This document shows positions 1-6,917 of a stretch of DNA of 20,991 bases, in pieces; the first letter of the stretch is position 1; each line of letters begins with the position of its first letter. The notes below the pieces were generated by a model. The model was not told where the DNA came from. It saw only the letters and a program-made list of their open reading frames with translations, and searched no databases. Made by a program: the position numbers and the translations under genes. The stretch comes from Lentisphaeria bacterium (GTDB taxonomy: Bacteria > Verrucomicrobiota > Lentisphaeria > Oligosphaerales > Oligosphaeraceae). The stretch spans positions 1 to 20,991 of the forward strand of contig JAEDMH010000028.1 in NCBI GenBank assembly GCA_016303095.1, in the 5' to 3' direction.

Positions 1-104
1 GCTTATTTCCATAATGTTAGAAGAACCTTAAGAAAGAGTTAACCGGACACCAGTGTCTTTATTACTATTTTCTTCTGCTTTAGCGACTAAGTTATCCTTT
101 CGTT
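1..104. other. window edge, no gene recognised
   Basis: This short AT-richer stretch precedes repeat copy A. An open frame on the minus strand (258 to 28) runs out of the repeat into it and stops at 28, but the tail it adds is not recognisable as a protein family. Similarity to the second repeat copy fades at about 105. Confidence 0.3.
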
Positions 105-285
105 TTTTTGATATTGCACATAGCGCTTTCTTCCCGTCCCCGGGTCTGGAAGTTTCTCCCTCGTTGTGTCTGTGGGTAGCAGCCAGGAGGTGAGCGGCGG
201 CGTGGAGAATAGATCGGACGCTCCGCTCCCACACAGAGATTGAGAACAGGTCGACCACGAAAGGGCGGTCCAGGCTACCCGCATG

Positions 286-303
286 TCCCGATCCGGGATT
301 TTT
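286..303 (+). terminator. terminator-like hairpin in repeat copy A
   Basis: A perfect 5-bp stem TCCCG/CGGGA with loop ATC is followed by five T on the plus strand. The same structure with loop CTC occurs in copy B at 2501-2518 and 2893-2910. The stem is short, and no plus-strand gene lies upstream, so termination activity is uncertain. Confidence 0.35.
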
Positions 304-324
304 GCGGGGAAAGTCCTCGATTCT

Positions 325-376
325 CTAGGATTTCTAGATTCCTAGATCTCTAGATCTCTAGATTTCTAGCCCCTAG
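325..376. repeat. phased CTAG array, copy A
   Basis: CTAG starts at 325, 334, 342, 350, 358, 366 and 373, giving spacings of 9, 8, 8, 8, 8 and 7 bp. Equivalent arrays occur at 2531-2611, 2923-2942 and 20314-20362. CTAG is usually among the rarest tetranucleotides in bacterial DNA, and I met few in the genes here. Confidence 0.8.
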
Positions 377-660
377 AATCCTTCCCCGCTTGCGGGGGGA
401 TGGGGGGGCAATTCTCCTGAACCCCGGTAGGGGTGGGAGGATCGCTAGACGGGGGTGAAGGGAGGCCCAAGGGGCCGACCGGAACCCCCGGCAGGATCAA
501 AACACGAATCCGAACCCCGTAGGGGTGGCAGGCCAGGCCTTTGCGCCGTGGGGGGAAGCGCAACGCCCCCCCCGGCGCCTACGGACCATACACAAATGCC
601 CTGCGGGATCAGGTCGCACGCGGAGACCACAGAAAGGGCGGTCCAAACTACCCGCATGTA

Positions 661-945
661 GCTCCTCGAGATCCTCTAGATTTCACCCTCTTCCATCTCC
701 CTTTGTGCGGGATGGGAGGCCATTCACGTCAGAAACAGAAAGAAGCCCCCGAGGCGTCCCCCTCCCATGGACGCACCGGGGCCTTATCCTTTTCCCACAC
801 GGAAAAGAAAACCCTCAAAAACTGCGGGGTCAGGAAGCCACTAGTCTGATTGAACGCTTACCATCGTTCGGGTCCTGGGGAACCAGTTTGCCCTGGACCG
901 CCATTGGAAGGATGGAGTTTTTCAGCTGCTGTCCTGTCATCGTGG
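661..945. other. intergenic region downstream of the DUF1016 gene
   Basis: No gene is recognised. The stretch begins with a decayed end of repeat A (one CTAG near 675). It holds two simple inverted repeats: GCGTCC/GGACGC at 754-774 and a perfect 7-bp stem CTTTTCC/GGAAAAG at 789-807. Either could lie at the end of the DUF1016 transcript, but neither is followed by a clear T-run on the minus strand. Confidence 0.4.
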
Positions 946-2154
946 TCATCCTTCCTCGTCCATGACTCTGCGCAATTCCTCTTCGGTCGGCAGCACCTTG
1001 CGGACATCCTCCGCCGTCTTGTAGGTGGCGACCCCCATTGGGTTGTCATATCCTTGAATGAGGAACTCCACAATGCTTCTGTCGGCCTGCTTGCACAGAA
1101 CAATGCCTATGCTTGGATTTTCAAAGGGCTTTTTCACCTCGGCGTCCAGCACCCGAAGATAGGCGCTCAGCTGTCCAAGATAGGCTGGCTTGAAGTCACC
1201 CCGCTTCAATTCCACGACCACCAGCGCCGCCAGTTCCCGATTGTAGAAAAGAAGGTCGGGGAAGAAGTCTATGCCATATTTCTCCAGATGATACTGGTTG
1301 CCCACAAAGGCGAAGTCGCGCCCAAAGGTCATGATGAAGTTCTTCACATTATGTACGATGGAATTTTCGACCTCCCTTTCGTCCACATCCGCCTTGTCGC
1401 GCTCTCCAATCTCCTCCACATTGATGAAATCCAGCAGATACTCGTCCTTGAACATCTCCAGTGCCTTCAAGGCGGACTTCTTGTCGGGCATTGCCTTTCC
1501 AAAGTTGTTCGGCAGCTTCCCCTGATGATGGTAGAGGTCGGCTTTCAGTTCCTCTCGAAGATGGTATTTATCCCATTGGTTTACAAACGCCTGGTGAATA
1601 TAGAAGAGGCGCTCGTCAAGATTCTTGGCCTTCGTAAGAATTTCTATGTGGTGGGTAAAGCCCAGGCCAACAAACTCGCTGATGTCCAAATCGGCAGCCG
1701 CTGGCTGCCGTTTTGACGGCATCAATGAGGAATAGTCAACTATTTCCGTGACCTCTGCCTGTCGCTCGGCATCCGCCTGTTGCGGTAATTCGGCAGCCGT
1801 GGCTGCCGAATTAAGAGAGGACTGCCACTCCTCGTAAAAAGTCCGCATGTTCTTCAAATTCCGTGCGCCGAATCCCCTTAAGCCCGGCAACTCCCTCTGC
1901 AGCTGTTCACTGATTCTCTCTATCGCGCCCGTTCCCCAATAGCCGACCCGCGAATGCTCGGAGATATAGCGTCCGATGCCAAAATAAAGGGAGAGCTGCT
2001 CACGGTTCACGCCCTTGGCCGCCCTGTATTGACTTTGCAGGATGGCGGCTTTGATTGCGTTTACAGCCGTGCGCACTTCCGCTGATACTTCAAGTTCTTT
2101 TTCCATGCTTCTATCACAGAGGGTGTTGCTCCTGGGAAGGTGAGAGGCAGGCAC
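946..2154 (-). CDS. DUF1016 / YhcG-family PD-(D/E)XK nuclease domain protein
   Basis: Predicted DNA nuclease of the YhcG/DUF1016 family, a group often found in defence or restriction-modification loci. The N-terminal half (about residues 20-110) matches the DUF1016 N-terminal helical domain, with the typical GIGRYISE and GFGARNLKNMR stretches. The C-terminal half carries a PD-(D/E)XK core: D300 in FFPDLLFYN, then E315 and K317 in VVELKRGDF. The frame opens with GTG at 2154. An internal ATG at 2106 (MEKELEVS) is an attractive alternative because homologues usually begin close to there; neither has a strong ribosome-binding site. The full-length domains argue for an intact gene. It stands alone between two direct repeats, and the frame just upstream (ending at 2176) looks like the tail of a broken gene. 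Family assignment is confident; a cellular role in defence is inference. Confidence 0.93.
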   Translation of the reverse strand: MPASHLPRSNTLCDRSMEKELEVSAEVRTAVNAIKAAILQSQYRAAKGVNREQLSLYFGIGRYISEHSRVGYWGTGAIERISEQLQRELPGLRGFGARNLKNMRTFYEEWQSSLNSAATAAELPQQADAERQAEVTEIVDYSSLMPSKRQPAAADLDISEFVGLGFTHHIEILTKAKNLDERLFYIHQAFVNQWDKYHLREELKADLYHHQGKLPNNFGKAMPDKKSALKALEMFKDEYLLDFINVEEIGERDKADVDEREVENSIVHNVKNFIMTFGRDFAFVGNQYHLEKYGIDFFPDLLFYNRELAALVVVELKRGDFKPAYLGQLSAYLRVLDAEVKKPFENPSIGIVLCKQADRSIVEFLIQGYDNPMGVATYKTAEDVRKVLPTEEELRRVMDEEG

Positions 2155-2175
2155 AATATAAAGCCAGATCCTCCA

Positions 2176-2430
2176 TCATTTTCCTTCCTCCAGATTGAGG
2201 CCGAGGATTTCGGTGATTTGCGCAAGGATGGGGTCGATGTCGGCATTGAGGGCGGCGCGTTTTTCCTCATCACTTTCTTCTTCTGTTTTGGAGATTGAGG
2301 ATAGCGCCTCCTTCCCGTCCACGGGCCTGGAAGTTTCTCCCCCGTTGTGGCGATAAGCAGAGGCCAGGAGGTGAGCGGCGCTGGGGAGAATAGATCGGAA
2401 GCTCCGCTCCCACACAGAGATTGAAACACG
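2176..2430 (-). pseudogene. possible remnant ORF fused to repeat copy B
   Basis: An open frame runs from the coding-like block of repeat B into unique sequence and stops with TGA at 2176, 22 bp before the GTG start of the DUF1016 gene. The unique tail (about 35 codons) is acidic and helical, ending ILGLNLEEGK, and looks like a real protein C-terminus. I do not recognise the family. The upstream half is shared with copy A in the same frame without indels over about 45 codons. Several codon differences are synonymous, including a two-base AGA to CGC change that keeps Arg. It may be the 3' end of a lost partner gene of the nuclease, for example a restriction-modification subunit. That is a guess from context, and it could be fortuitous. 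Confidence 0.3.
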
Positions 2431-2500
2431 GAGGACACGGAAGGCCCGGCAAGCCGGGCACACTGAGACCACAGAAAGGGCGGTCCAAGCTACCCGCATG

Positions 2501-2518
2501 TCCCGCTCCGGGATTTTT
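2501..2518 (+). terminator. terminator-like hairpin in repeat copy B (first unit)
   Basis: Stem TCCCG/CGGGA, loop CTC, then TTTTT on the plus strand. The stem is identical to that at 286-303, where the loop is ATC. There is no plus-strand gene upstream, so biological termination is unproven. Confidence 0.35.
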
Positions 2519-2530
2519 GCGGGGAAAGTC

Positions 2531-2611
2531 CTAGATTCTCTAGGATTTCTAGATTCCAAGATTCTCTAGATTCTCTAGATTCTCTAGATTCTCTAGATTT
2601 CTAGCCCCTAG
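2531..2611. repeat. phased CTAG array with 9-bp tandem repeat, copy B
   Basis: Four perfect tandem copies of the 9-mer ATTCTCTAG occupy 2561-2596, followed by a degenerate copy. CTAG starts at 2531, 2540, 2549, 2566, 2575, 2584, 2593, 2601 and 2608, mostly 9 bp apart. The array joins the hairpin unit to the hairpin core exactly as in copy A. Confidence 0.88.
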
Positions 2612-2892
2612 AATGCTCCCCCGCTTGCGGGGGGATGGGGGGCAATTCTCCTGAACCCCGGCAGGGGTGGGAGGATCGCTAGACGGGGGTGCAGGAAGGC
2701 CCAAAGGGCCGACCGGAACCCCCGGCAGGATCAAAACACGAATCCGAACCCCGTAGGGGTGACAGGCCAGGCCTTTGCGCTGTGGGGGAAGCGCAGCGCA
2801 TCCCCCCGGCGCATACGGACCATACACAAATGCCCTGCGGGATCAGGTCGCACGCGGAAACCACAGAAAGGGCGGTCCAGGCTACCCGTATG

Positions 2893-2910
2893 TCCCGCTC
2901 CGGGATTTTT
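2893..2910 (+). terminator. terminator-like hairpin in repeat copy B (second unit)
   Basis: Stem TCCCG/CGGGA with loop CTC and a T5 run. It is followed by a short CTAG run at 2923, 2931 and 2939. This is the second occurrence of the hairpin unit within copy B. Confidence 0.35.
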
Positions 2911-2942
2911 GCGGGGAAAGTCCTAGATCTCTAGATTCCTAG

Positions 2943-3042
2943 ATTTTGTTCTGTTTTTTGTTGGGGATGGCGGGGAGTATTTCTTCTCTGGTGTTTGAGG
3001 TGTCCCAGGGGGGGGCATCGACAGGGGGGGGAGAAGTTTTTT
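2943..3042. other. intergenic, homopolymer-rich 3' flank of the glycosidase gene
   Basis: No gene is seen. It holds two runs of eight G (3008-3015 and 3024-3031). A run of eight T (3037-3044) overlaps the TAA stop of the glycosidase gene on the complementary strand. No clear hairpin terminator is visible for the operon end. Confidence 0.4.
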
Positions 3043-6000
3043 TTAGGGGGTGGCGATCCGTCGGAAGACCCGGGTTTCCTGGAGGGAGAAGGGGATCCAG
3101 GCGGTGTTTTCCTGGTCCACGGGGAAAGATTCTCCGGAGATCATATCCACCAGAGCGGCAGCGGGCTGGGGAAGATGGAGGCAACGGATGCCCGGTTGGT
3201 TGACGCAGACCGCCAGCACATCGGGGGAAGCCCAGACCAGGTCAGGGGTGGTGACATAGCGGTGGACTCCCGCCTTTCGGTAGAGGGATTCCCAGAGAGG
3301 CACGGGGAGTTCGGTGAGTCCGGCGAAGAAGAGGTGTCCCTCCCCCTGGGCGCCTTCCCGCACTCCGGCGGCGGCCATGTCTAGGTCCACATTCTTTTCC
3401 TTATCCCGATATTGTCCCAGGATGCGGATGCCTGGTTCTTTCTTCAGATACGCCATCAGGCCCTTGTCCGGGGAGATTCCCCAGGCGTTTCCCGTGAAGA
3501 AGCTTTTAGGGGCGTACAGGGGGAGCCATTCACCTTCCGGGTCAGCAAAGCTGGCGCAAGGGAGAGGGGGTCCCTGGGTCACCTCCAGAGGCAGTCCCGT
3601 GAAGGCGGCGGCGGCCTCCCCCAGGGTCATGGCTTCTCCGTTTTCCAGGGGGAGAATGCCGGGCGTTCCCAGGAAAGCCAGGGTGCATCCCCGTTTTCGG
3701 AGGGCCTCCAGGGCGTCCCGTTGTTGTGGGGTCCACGCCAAGCTCATGGGGAGGATCAAGAGGCGGAGGCGTTCCGGGAGTTTTTCCAGATCGGGAGCCA
3801 GATAGACTTCCACGGGGGCGCCCAGATATCCCAGGGTTCTCAGGAGTTCCCGGGTAGCGCAGGAGGTTTGTCGGGTATCCGGGGTAGTCCAGTAGAGGGA
3901 GGTTTCATCCAGGAGGAGGGCCACCTGGGCCACGGACTCCCGGCTCCGGTGCAGGGTAGTCTCTTCCATGATCCTCACGCAATCCTGGATCGCCTGAGTC
4001 AGAGGGGCGCCGGTGAAGGCGATGTATCCCACATCGAACCACCATTGGGCCATGCCCGAGAGGAGGGAGTGCATGGATTCCTTGATTTGCTGATGGGCGT
4101 CCCCCTCCGGGGTTTCGGGGCTCCCATAGGCCGGCACATGGACGGCATAGGTGCGGATGTCATTCTCCACAAACCAGAATTTGTTGTGGAGCTGGAGAGA
4201 GGCCACGGCGCCCATGGCGTAGGGGAACCCCGCTCCGCCCGTCTTCCGGTAAGCATAGCCTGTGGGACTGCAGAGGAAATCCACCTCCGGCGCCTCCAGG
4301 AGACTCTCCACCCCCAGGTGCCCGGACAAGAGCAGACGGGAGCGTCCGGAGAGCTCGTTCATATAGCCGTAGAAAGCCCCCACCAGAAGACGCCCCTCCG
4401 TGGCCTCCTTGATGGCCCGGCAAAACTCCCGGATGCACCCCGCCACATTCTCCCCGTGATACCGGTTGTAGTCCGCAATGCGCCGGGCGCCGGGACGGGC
4501 GGGGAGCATCACCCCCGCATACTCCAGACTCCGCTCCCGGGCGGTGGGCTGCGTGGCGCTCTCCAAGGTGACGGAGGGATCCTTCCAGGCGGACTGGAGG
4601 GCCTGGTCGCTGCCATAATGCTCCTTCAACCAGGCCCGGAAGGCCTTCTCCGAGGCGGGAGAATAGTCGGAGAAGACCACATCATCCAGCCCCCATTCCA
4701 TCCATTCCTCGGTCTGTCCGCTGGCCAGCACGAAGCCGGCCAGGTGGTCTGCATAGGGCGTTTGGGAGAGGAACTCCATCATCTTCTGCAACCCCTGAAT
4801 GGTGTATTCCCGCCAGGCCGGGCTAGCCCAGGAGGGGGCAGGACGCCCGTTGAAGGAGAAATACTCATGGGTTATCCCCTCCTTGTCCTCGGGGACGGTG
4901 AAGCGCACCAGGTCATCGGGATGCTGGCGGCTCCACCAGCGGGGGGCGTGGAGATAGAGGCGAACGATGACCATGGCCTGGGGATTGTTTGCCAGGACAT
5001 TTCGCATGCGTCGATCGAACTGGGCGTAGTTGTATTTTCCCGGGGCGTATTCTGTCAGCATTTCCAGATTGTAGGCGCCCTCGGTAGGGGTGCTGCAGAA
5101 TCCGAAGAGCTGGATGCCGGCCTGGGAGAAGTACTGGATTCCGGCGGGCCCTTCGGTGGTGTAGGTGGCCCGCATGGCTCCGGTCATAGGGCGGTTTTCC
5201 TTCCAGATGGTGGGGCGTCCTCCGAAGGGTTTCACGGACATCCGGGGGAACTCCACCTTCTGGCGACCTCGGATGTGCAGAGAAAAGCTCGTAGCTTCTC
5301 CGGCGAGGGCTGCCTCGCCGCATTCCAGGGTGGCCTGGTACGTCCCCTCCCCCAGGAAGGGCGTCAAATCCAGGCTTTGGCGGGGAATGCGCCAGCGGCG
5401 TCCCTCTTCTTCCTGGACATGTTCCAGGATCAGAGGCAAGGCCGGCCATTCCGGCCCCTGGAACGTGGGACGCAACACCAGACGCGCCTCCTGCTCTCCC
5501 GGGAGACGCTCCGGAAACTCCACCACCACCTGGGGAAAGTCCACCTGCTGCCCCGCCGTCCATTCCTGGGGGAACTCCTCATGGGGAAGGACGGTTCCTC
5601 GGCAGGCCTCCCCGGGATTCTCCTCTCCCCGGATTTGGGAGAGCTGGAAGCGCATGGGCGTGCCGGCGGGGAGAGGAGCGCAGGAGAGATAGAGGAATCC
5701 GAAGGGGCGGGTGACGGGGCGGGCAGGCATGGTGTCGTCACTTCCCTGGAGTCGGGCGGCATCCGCCTGGAAGACCAGATCGTGCCATTGGCCATCGGGG
5801 GGCAGTTCCTGGCGTTCCGGGAAGATCCAGCCGTACCATCGGGTGGTTCCCGGCACCCCCTCCCGGGTGGTCATCCAGGCGCCTTGGAAGAAGAGTGGGG
5901 TCTTTCCCAGATTGCGAAGACGGAAGACCACCCGGGGACGATAGGCGATGCCCTCGGGGCGCCAATATTTCAGCTCCACCTCCTGTCCCTCCACCTTGGG

Positions 6001-6216
6001 CAGCTGGAAGAACTCCAGAGCCTGCTCTTCGGGAAGATAGCGCAATTCCCGCTGTTCCCAATTTTGGGAGGCGTGGGGATACTCCCATCCTCCGTCGCAG
6101 TCGAAATAGCTTTCCGAAGTGCCGTCGTAGTAGAGGAGAGGGGAGGCGGCGGAAGCGGCGGGGAGTCCTTCTGGCGTCAGGAAGCAGAGGAGGAGGCAGA
6201 GGAGGAGGAGGATCAT
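3043..6216 (-). CDS. secreted GH42-like glycoside hydrolase (putative beta-galactosidase-type)
   Basis: Large exported protein of 1057 residues that probably cleaves beta-linked sugars from polysaccharides or glycans. Residues 1-24 form a signal peptide: a Leu/Cys-rich core and an ASA-type cleavage site. Residues about 25-340 look like beta-sandwich modules. A TIM-barrel-like domain spans about 340-790, with candidate acid/base Glu503 or Glu504 in ASGQTEEW and candidate nucleophile Glu684 in FWFVENDIRTY, a GH42-type arrangement. Residues about 800-920 resemble the GH42 trimerisation (glutamine-amidotransferase-like) domain, and a short beta-rich tail follows. The start is the only ATG in its open frame and lies 25 bp after the transporter stop, although its ribosome-binding site is weak. 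It is the last gene of the apparent six-gene run. Family-level function is likely; the exact substrate cannot be read from sequence. Confidence 0.85.
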   Translation of the reverse strand: MILLLLCLLLCFLTPEGLPAASAASPLLYYDGTSESYFDCDGGWEYPHASQNWEQRELRYLPEEQALEFFQLPKVEGQEVELKYWRPEGIAYRPRVVFRLRNLGKTPLFFQGAWMTTREGVPGTTRWYGWIFPERQELPPDGQWHDLVFQADAARLQGSDDTMPARPVTRPFGFLYLSCAPLPAGTPMRFQLSQIRGEENPGEACRGTVLPHEEFPQEWTAGQQVDFPQVVVEFPERLPGEQEARLVLRPTFQGPEWPALPLILEHVQEEEGRRWRIPRQSLDLTPFLGEGTYQATLECGEAALAGEATSFSLHIRGRQKVEFPRMSVKPFGGRPTIWKENRPMTGAMRATYTTEGPAGIQYFSQAGIQLFGFCSTPTEGAYNLEMLTEYAPGKYNYAQFDRRMRNVLANNPQAMVIVRLYLHAPRWWSRQHPDDLVRFTVPEDKEGITHEYFSFNGRPAPSWASPAWREYTIQGLQKMMEFLSQTPYADHLAGFVLASGQTEEWMEWGLDDVVFSDYSPASEKAFRAWLKEHYGSDQALQSAWKDPSVTLESATQPTARERSLEYAGVMLPARPGARRIADYNRYHGENVAGCIREFCRAIKEATEGRLLVGAFYGYMNELSGRSRLLLSGHLGVESLLEAPEVDFLCSPTGYAYRKTGGAGFPYAMGAVASLQLHNKFWFVENDIRTYAVHVPAYGSPETPEGDAHQQIKESMHSLLSGMAQWWFDVGYIAFTGAPLTQAIQDCVRIMEETTLHRSRESVAQVALLLDETSLYWTTPDTRQTSCATRELLRTLGYLGAPVEVYLAPDLEKLPERLRLLILPMSLAWTPQQRDALEALRKRGCTLAFLGTPGILPLENGEAMTLGEAAAAFTGLPLEVTQGPPLPCASFADPEGEWLPLYAPKSFFTGNAWGISPDKGLMAYLKKEPGIRILGQYRDKEKNVDLDMAAAGVREGAQGEGHLFFAGLTELPVPLWESLYRKAGVHRYVTTPDLVWASPDVLAVCVNQPGIRCLHLPQPAAALVDMISGESFPVDQENTAWIPFSLQETRVFRRIATP

Positions 6217-6241
6217 GGGAGGGGCGTTAAGGTGGAGGGGG

Positions 6242-6898
6242 CTAGGGACGCATCCGGAAGCGGTCCGCCAGGGGCAGCAGAAATCCGCCCAGGGAATTTC
6301 CCAGGGTCATCAGGAGGATTTTGCCCAGGGCCTGGGCACTCCAGACCCCGCCGGCGGAGAAGTAGAACATATTGGCCACGCAGTGTTCAAAGCCGCTGAG
6401 AATGAAGACCACCACGCAGAGGAAGACCGTGGCCAGGCGGAAGGGTACGGGGATTTCCTGGCGCCGGAAGGTATCCACAGCCAGATACATGAGGATGCCG
6501 CAGAAGAAGGAGAGGATCAGGAGGCTGCTCCAGCTGTCCGTCAATTTGGCCTGGCAGAGGGGTTGGAGGCGGCTGGCCAGGGCGGGAAAGACCCGGCTGT
6601 GGCGCAGGAGCGCCCCCACCAGGGCGCATCCCGCCAGATTCCCTCCCCAGATCACCGGCAACTCTCCCAGATACCGGAGAAAGGTCTCCCGGCTCTGCAC
6701 CACCAAGTAGCCAATGGCCCCGGTGTAGAGCTTGAAGCCCCGGCAAAGAATGGTCATCAGGCCAAAGGCAAAGAGAAAGGCACCCAGGGAGGCCGGCTGC
6801 ACCGAAAGATAGACCGTCCCCGCCATGGCGATGAAGAGGCCGGACAACACCGCCTCCAAGAAAATGCGCCCTAGGACGGCGCAACGCCCCGAATCCAT
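6242..6898 (-). CDS. formate/nitrite transporter (FNT) family channel, short form
   Basis: Inner-membrane channel for a small monovalent anion such as formate, nitrite or hydrosulfide. The FNT signatures are present: GFKLYTG after the second helix, WGGNLAG in the third, and SGFEHCVANM with the central pore His172 in the fifth, then a final helix with LGNSLGG. The chosen ATG at 6898 has a good AGGAGA ribosome-binding site and lies 19 bp after the upstream antiporter stop. The open frame extends further upstream, but that extension overlaps the antiporter gene and reads as low-complexity, non-membrane sequence. The product is 218 residues, shorter than the usual 260-280; the N-terminal amphipathic helix and some loops are reduced. 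The ion cannot be assigned from sequence. Confidence 0.85.
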   Translation of the reverse strand: MDSGRCAVLGRIFLEAVLSGLFIAMAGTVYLSVQPASLGAFLFAFGLMTILCRGFKLYTGAIGYLVVQSRETFLRYLGELPVIWGGNLAGCALVGALLRHSRVFPALASRLQPLCQAKLTDSWSSLLILSFFCGILMYLAVDTFRRQEIPVPFRLATVFLCVVVFILSGFEHCVANMFYFSAGGVWSAQALGKILLMTLGNSLGGFLLPLADRFRMRP

Positions 6899-6917
6899 CC
6901 CCGTCTCCTGTTTTCCG

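Larger units (their letters stand above)
105..660 (+). repeat. composite intergenic repeat, copy A
   Basis: About 550 bp is shared in the same orientation with copy B (2286-2942), and its core is shared in inverted orientation with copy C (20577-20745). Segments in order: a coding-like block (105-240); a unit with a terminator-like hairpin (253-312); a CTAG-rich run (325-376); and a core of four hairpins, CCCCGC/GCGGGG at 384-397, ACCCC/GGGGT at 421-434, GGCCC/GGGCC at 464-476 and ACCCC/GGGGT at 514-526. A G/C-rich block follows (545-625), and then a second, truncated start of the hairpin unit (626-660), where similarity ends. Stems are identical between copies and most differences fall in loops or spacers. 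Open frames in the core are probably not genes. Confidence 0.85.
2286..2942 (+). repeat. composite intergenic repeat, copy B
   Basis: Direct repeat of copy A on the other side of the DUF1016 gene. It has the same segment order: coding-like block (2286-2424); hairpin unit (2467-2545); CTAG array (2531-2611); four-hairpin core, with CCCCCGC/GCGGGGG at 2618-2633, ACCCC/GGGGT at 2655-2668, GGCCC/GGGCC at 2698-2710 and ACCCC/GGGGT at 2748-2760. A second, complete hairpin unit follows at 2858-2942. It has an extra segment absent from A (2424-2466) containing a perfect GCCCGGC/GCCGGGC hairpin at 2444-2459 next to CCGTG-type words. In copy C the same position is taken by a different perfect hairpin. 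The unit 2467-2545 recurs at 2858-2942, so the core is bracketed by its own short direct repeat. Confidence 0.87.

Noticed and set aside
366..563. Pro/Gly-rich minus-strand open frame in repeat A (and relatives in B and C)
   Set aside because: The frame is a by-product of the hairpin-rich core; frames in other copies shift and the sequence is low complexity. I treat the DNA as a repeat, not a gene.
2387..2405. Resemblance to the end of an Illumina adapter (CTTCCGATCT on the minus strand)
   Set aside because: Only ten bases match. Copy A has GTCCGATCT at the same place, so this is natural repeat sequence rather than adapter contamination.
105..2942. CRISPR array or insertion sequence
   Set aside because: The repeats are not short units with unique spacers, and no transposase or terminal inverted repeat with a target duplication was seen.
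3412..6399. 995-codon open frame on the plus strand opposite the glycosidase
   Set aside because: It is a shadow. The real minus-strand gene has a signal peptide and family motifs, while the plus frame reads as low-complexity Gly/Glu/His/Arg-rich sequence. Strong GC codon bias (few TTA, CTA and TCA codons) keeps the antisense frame open.
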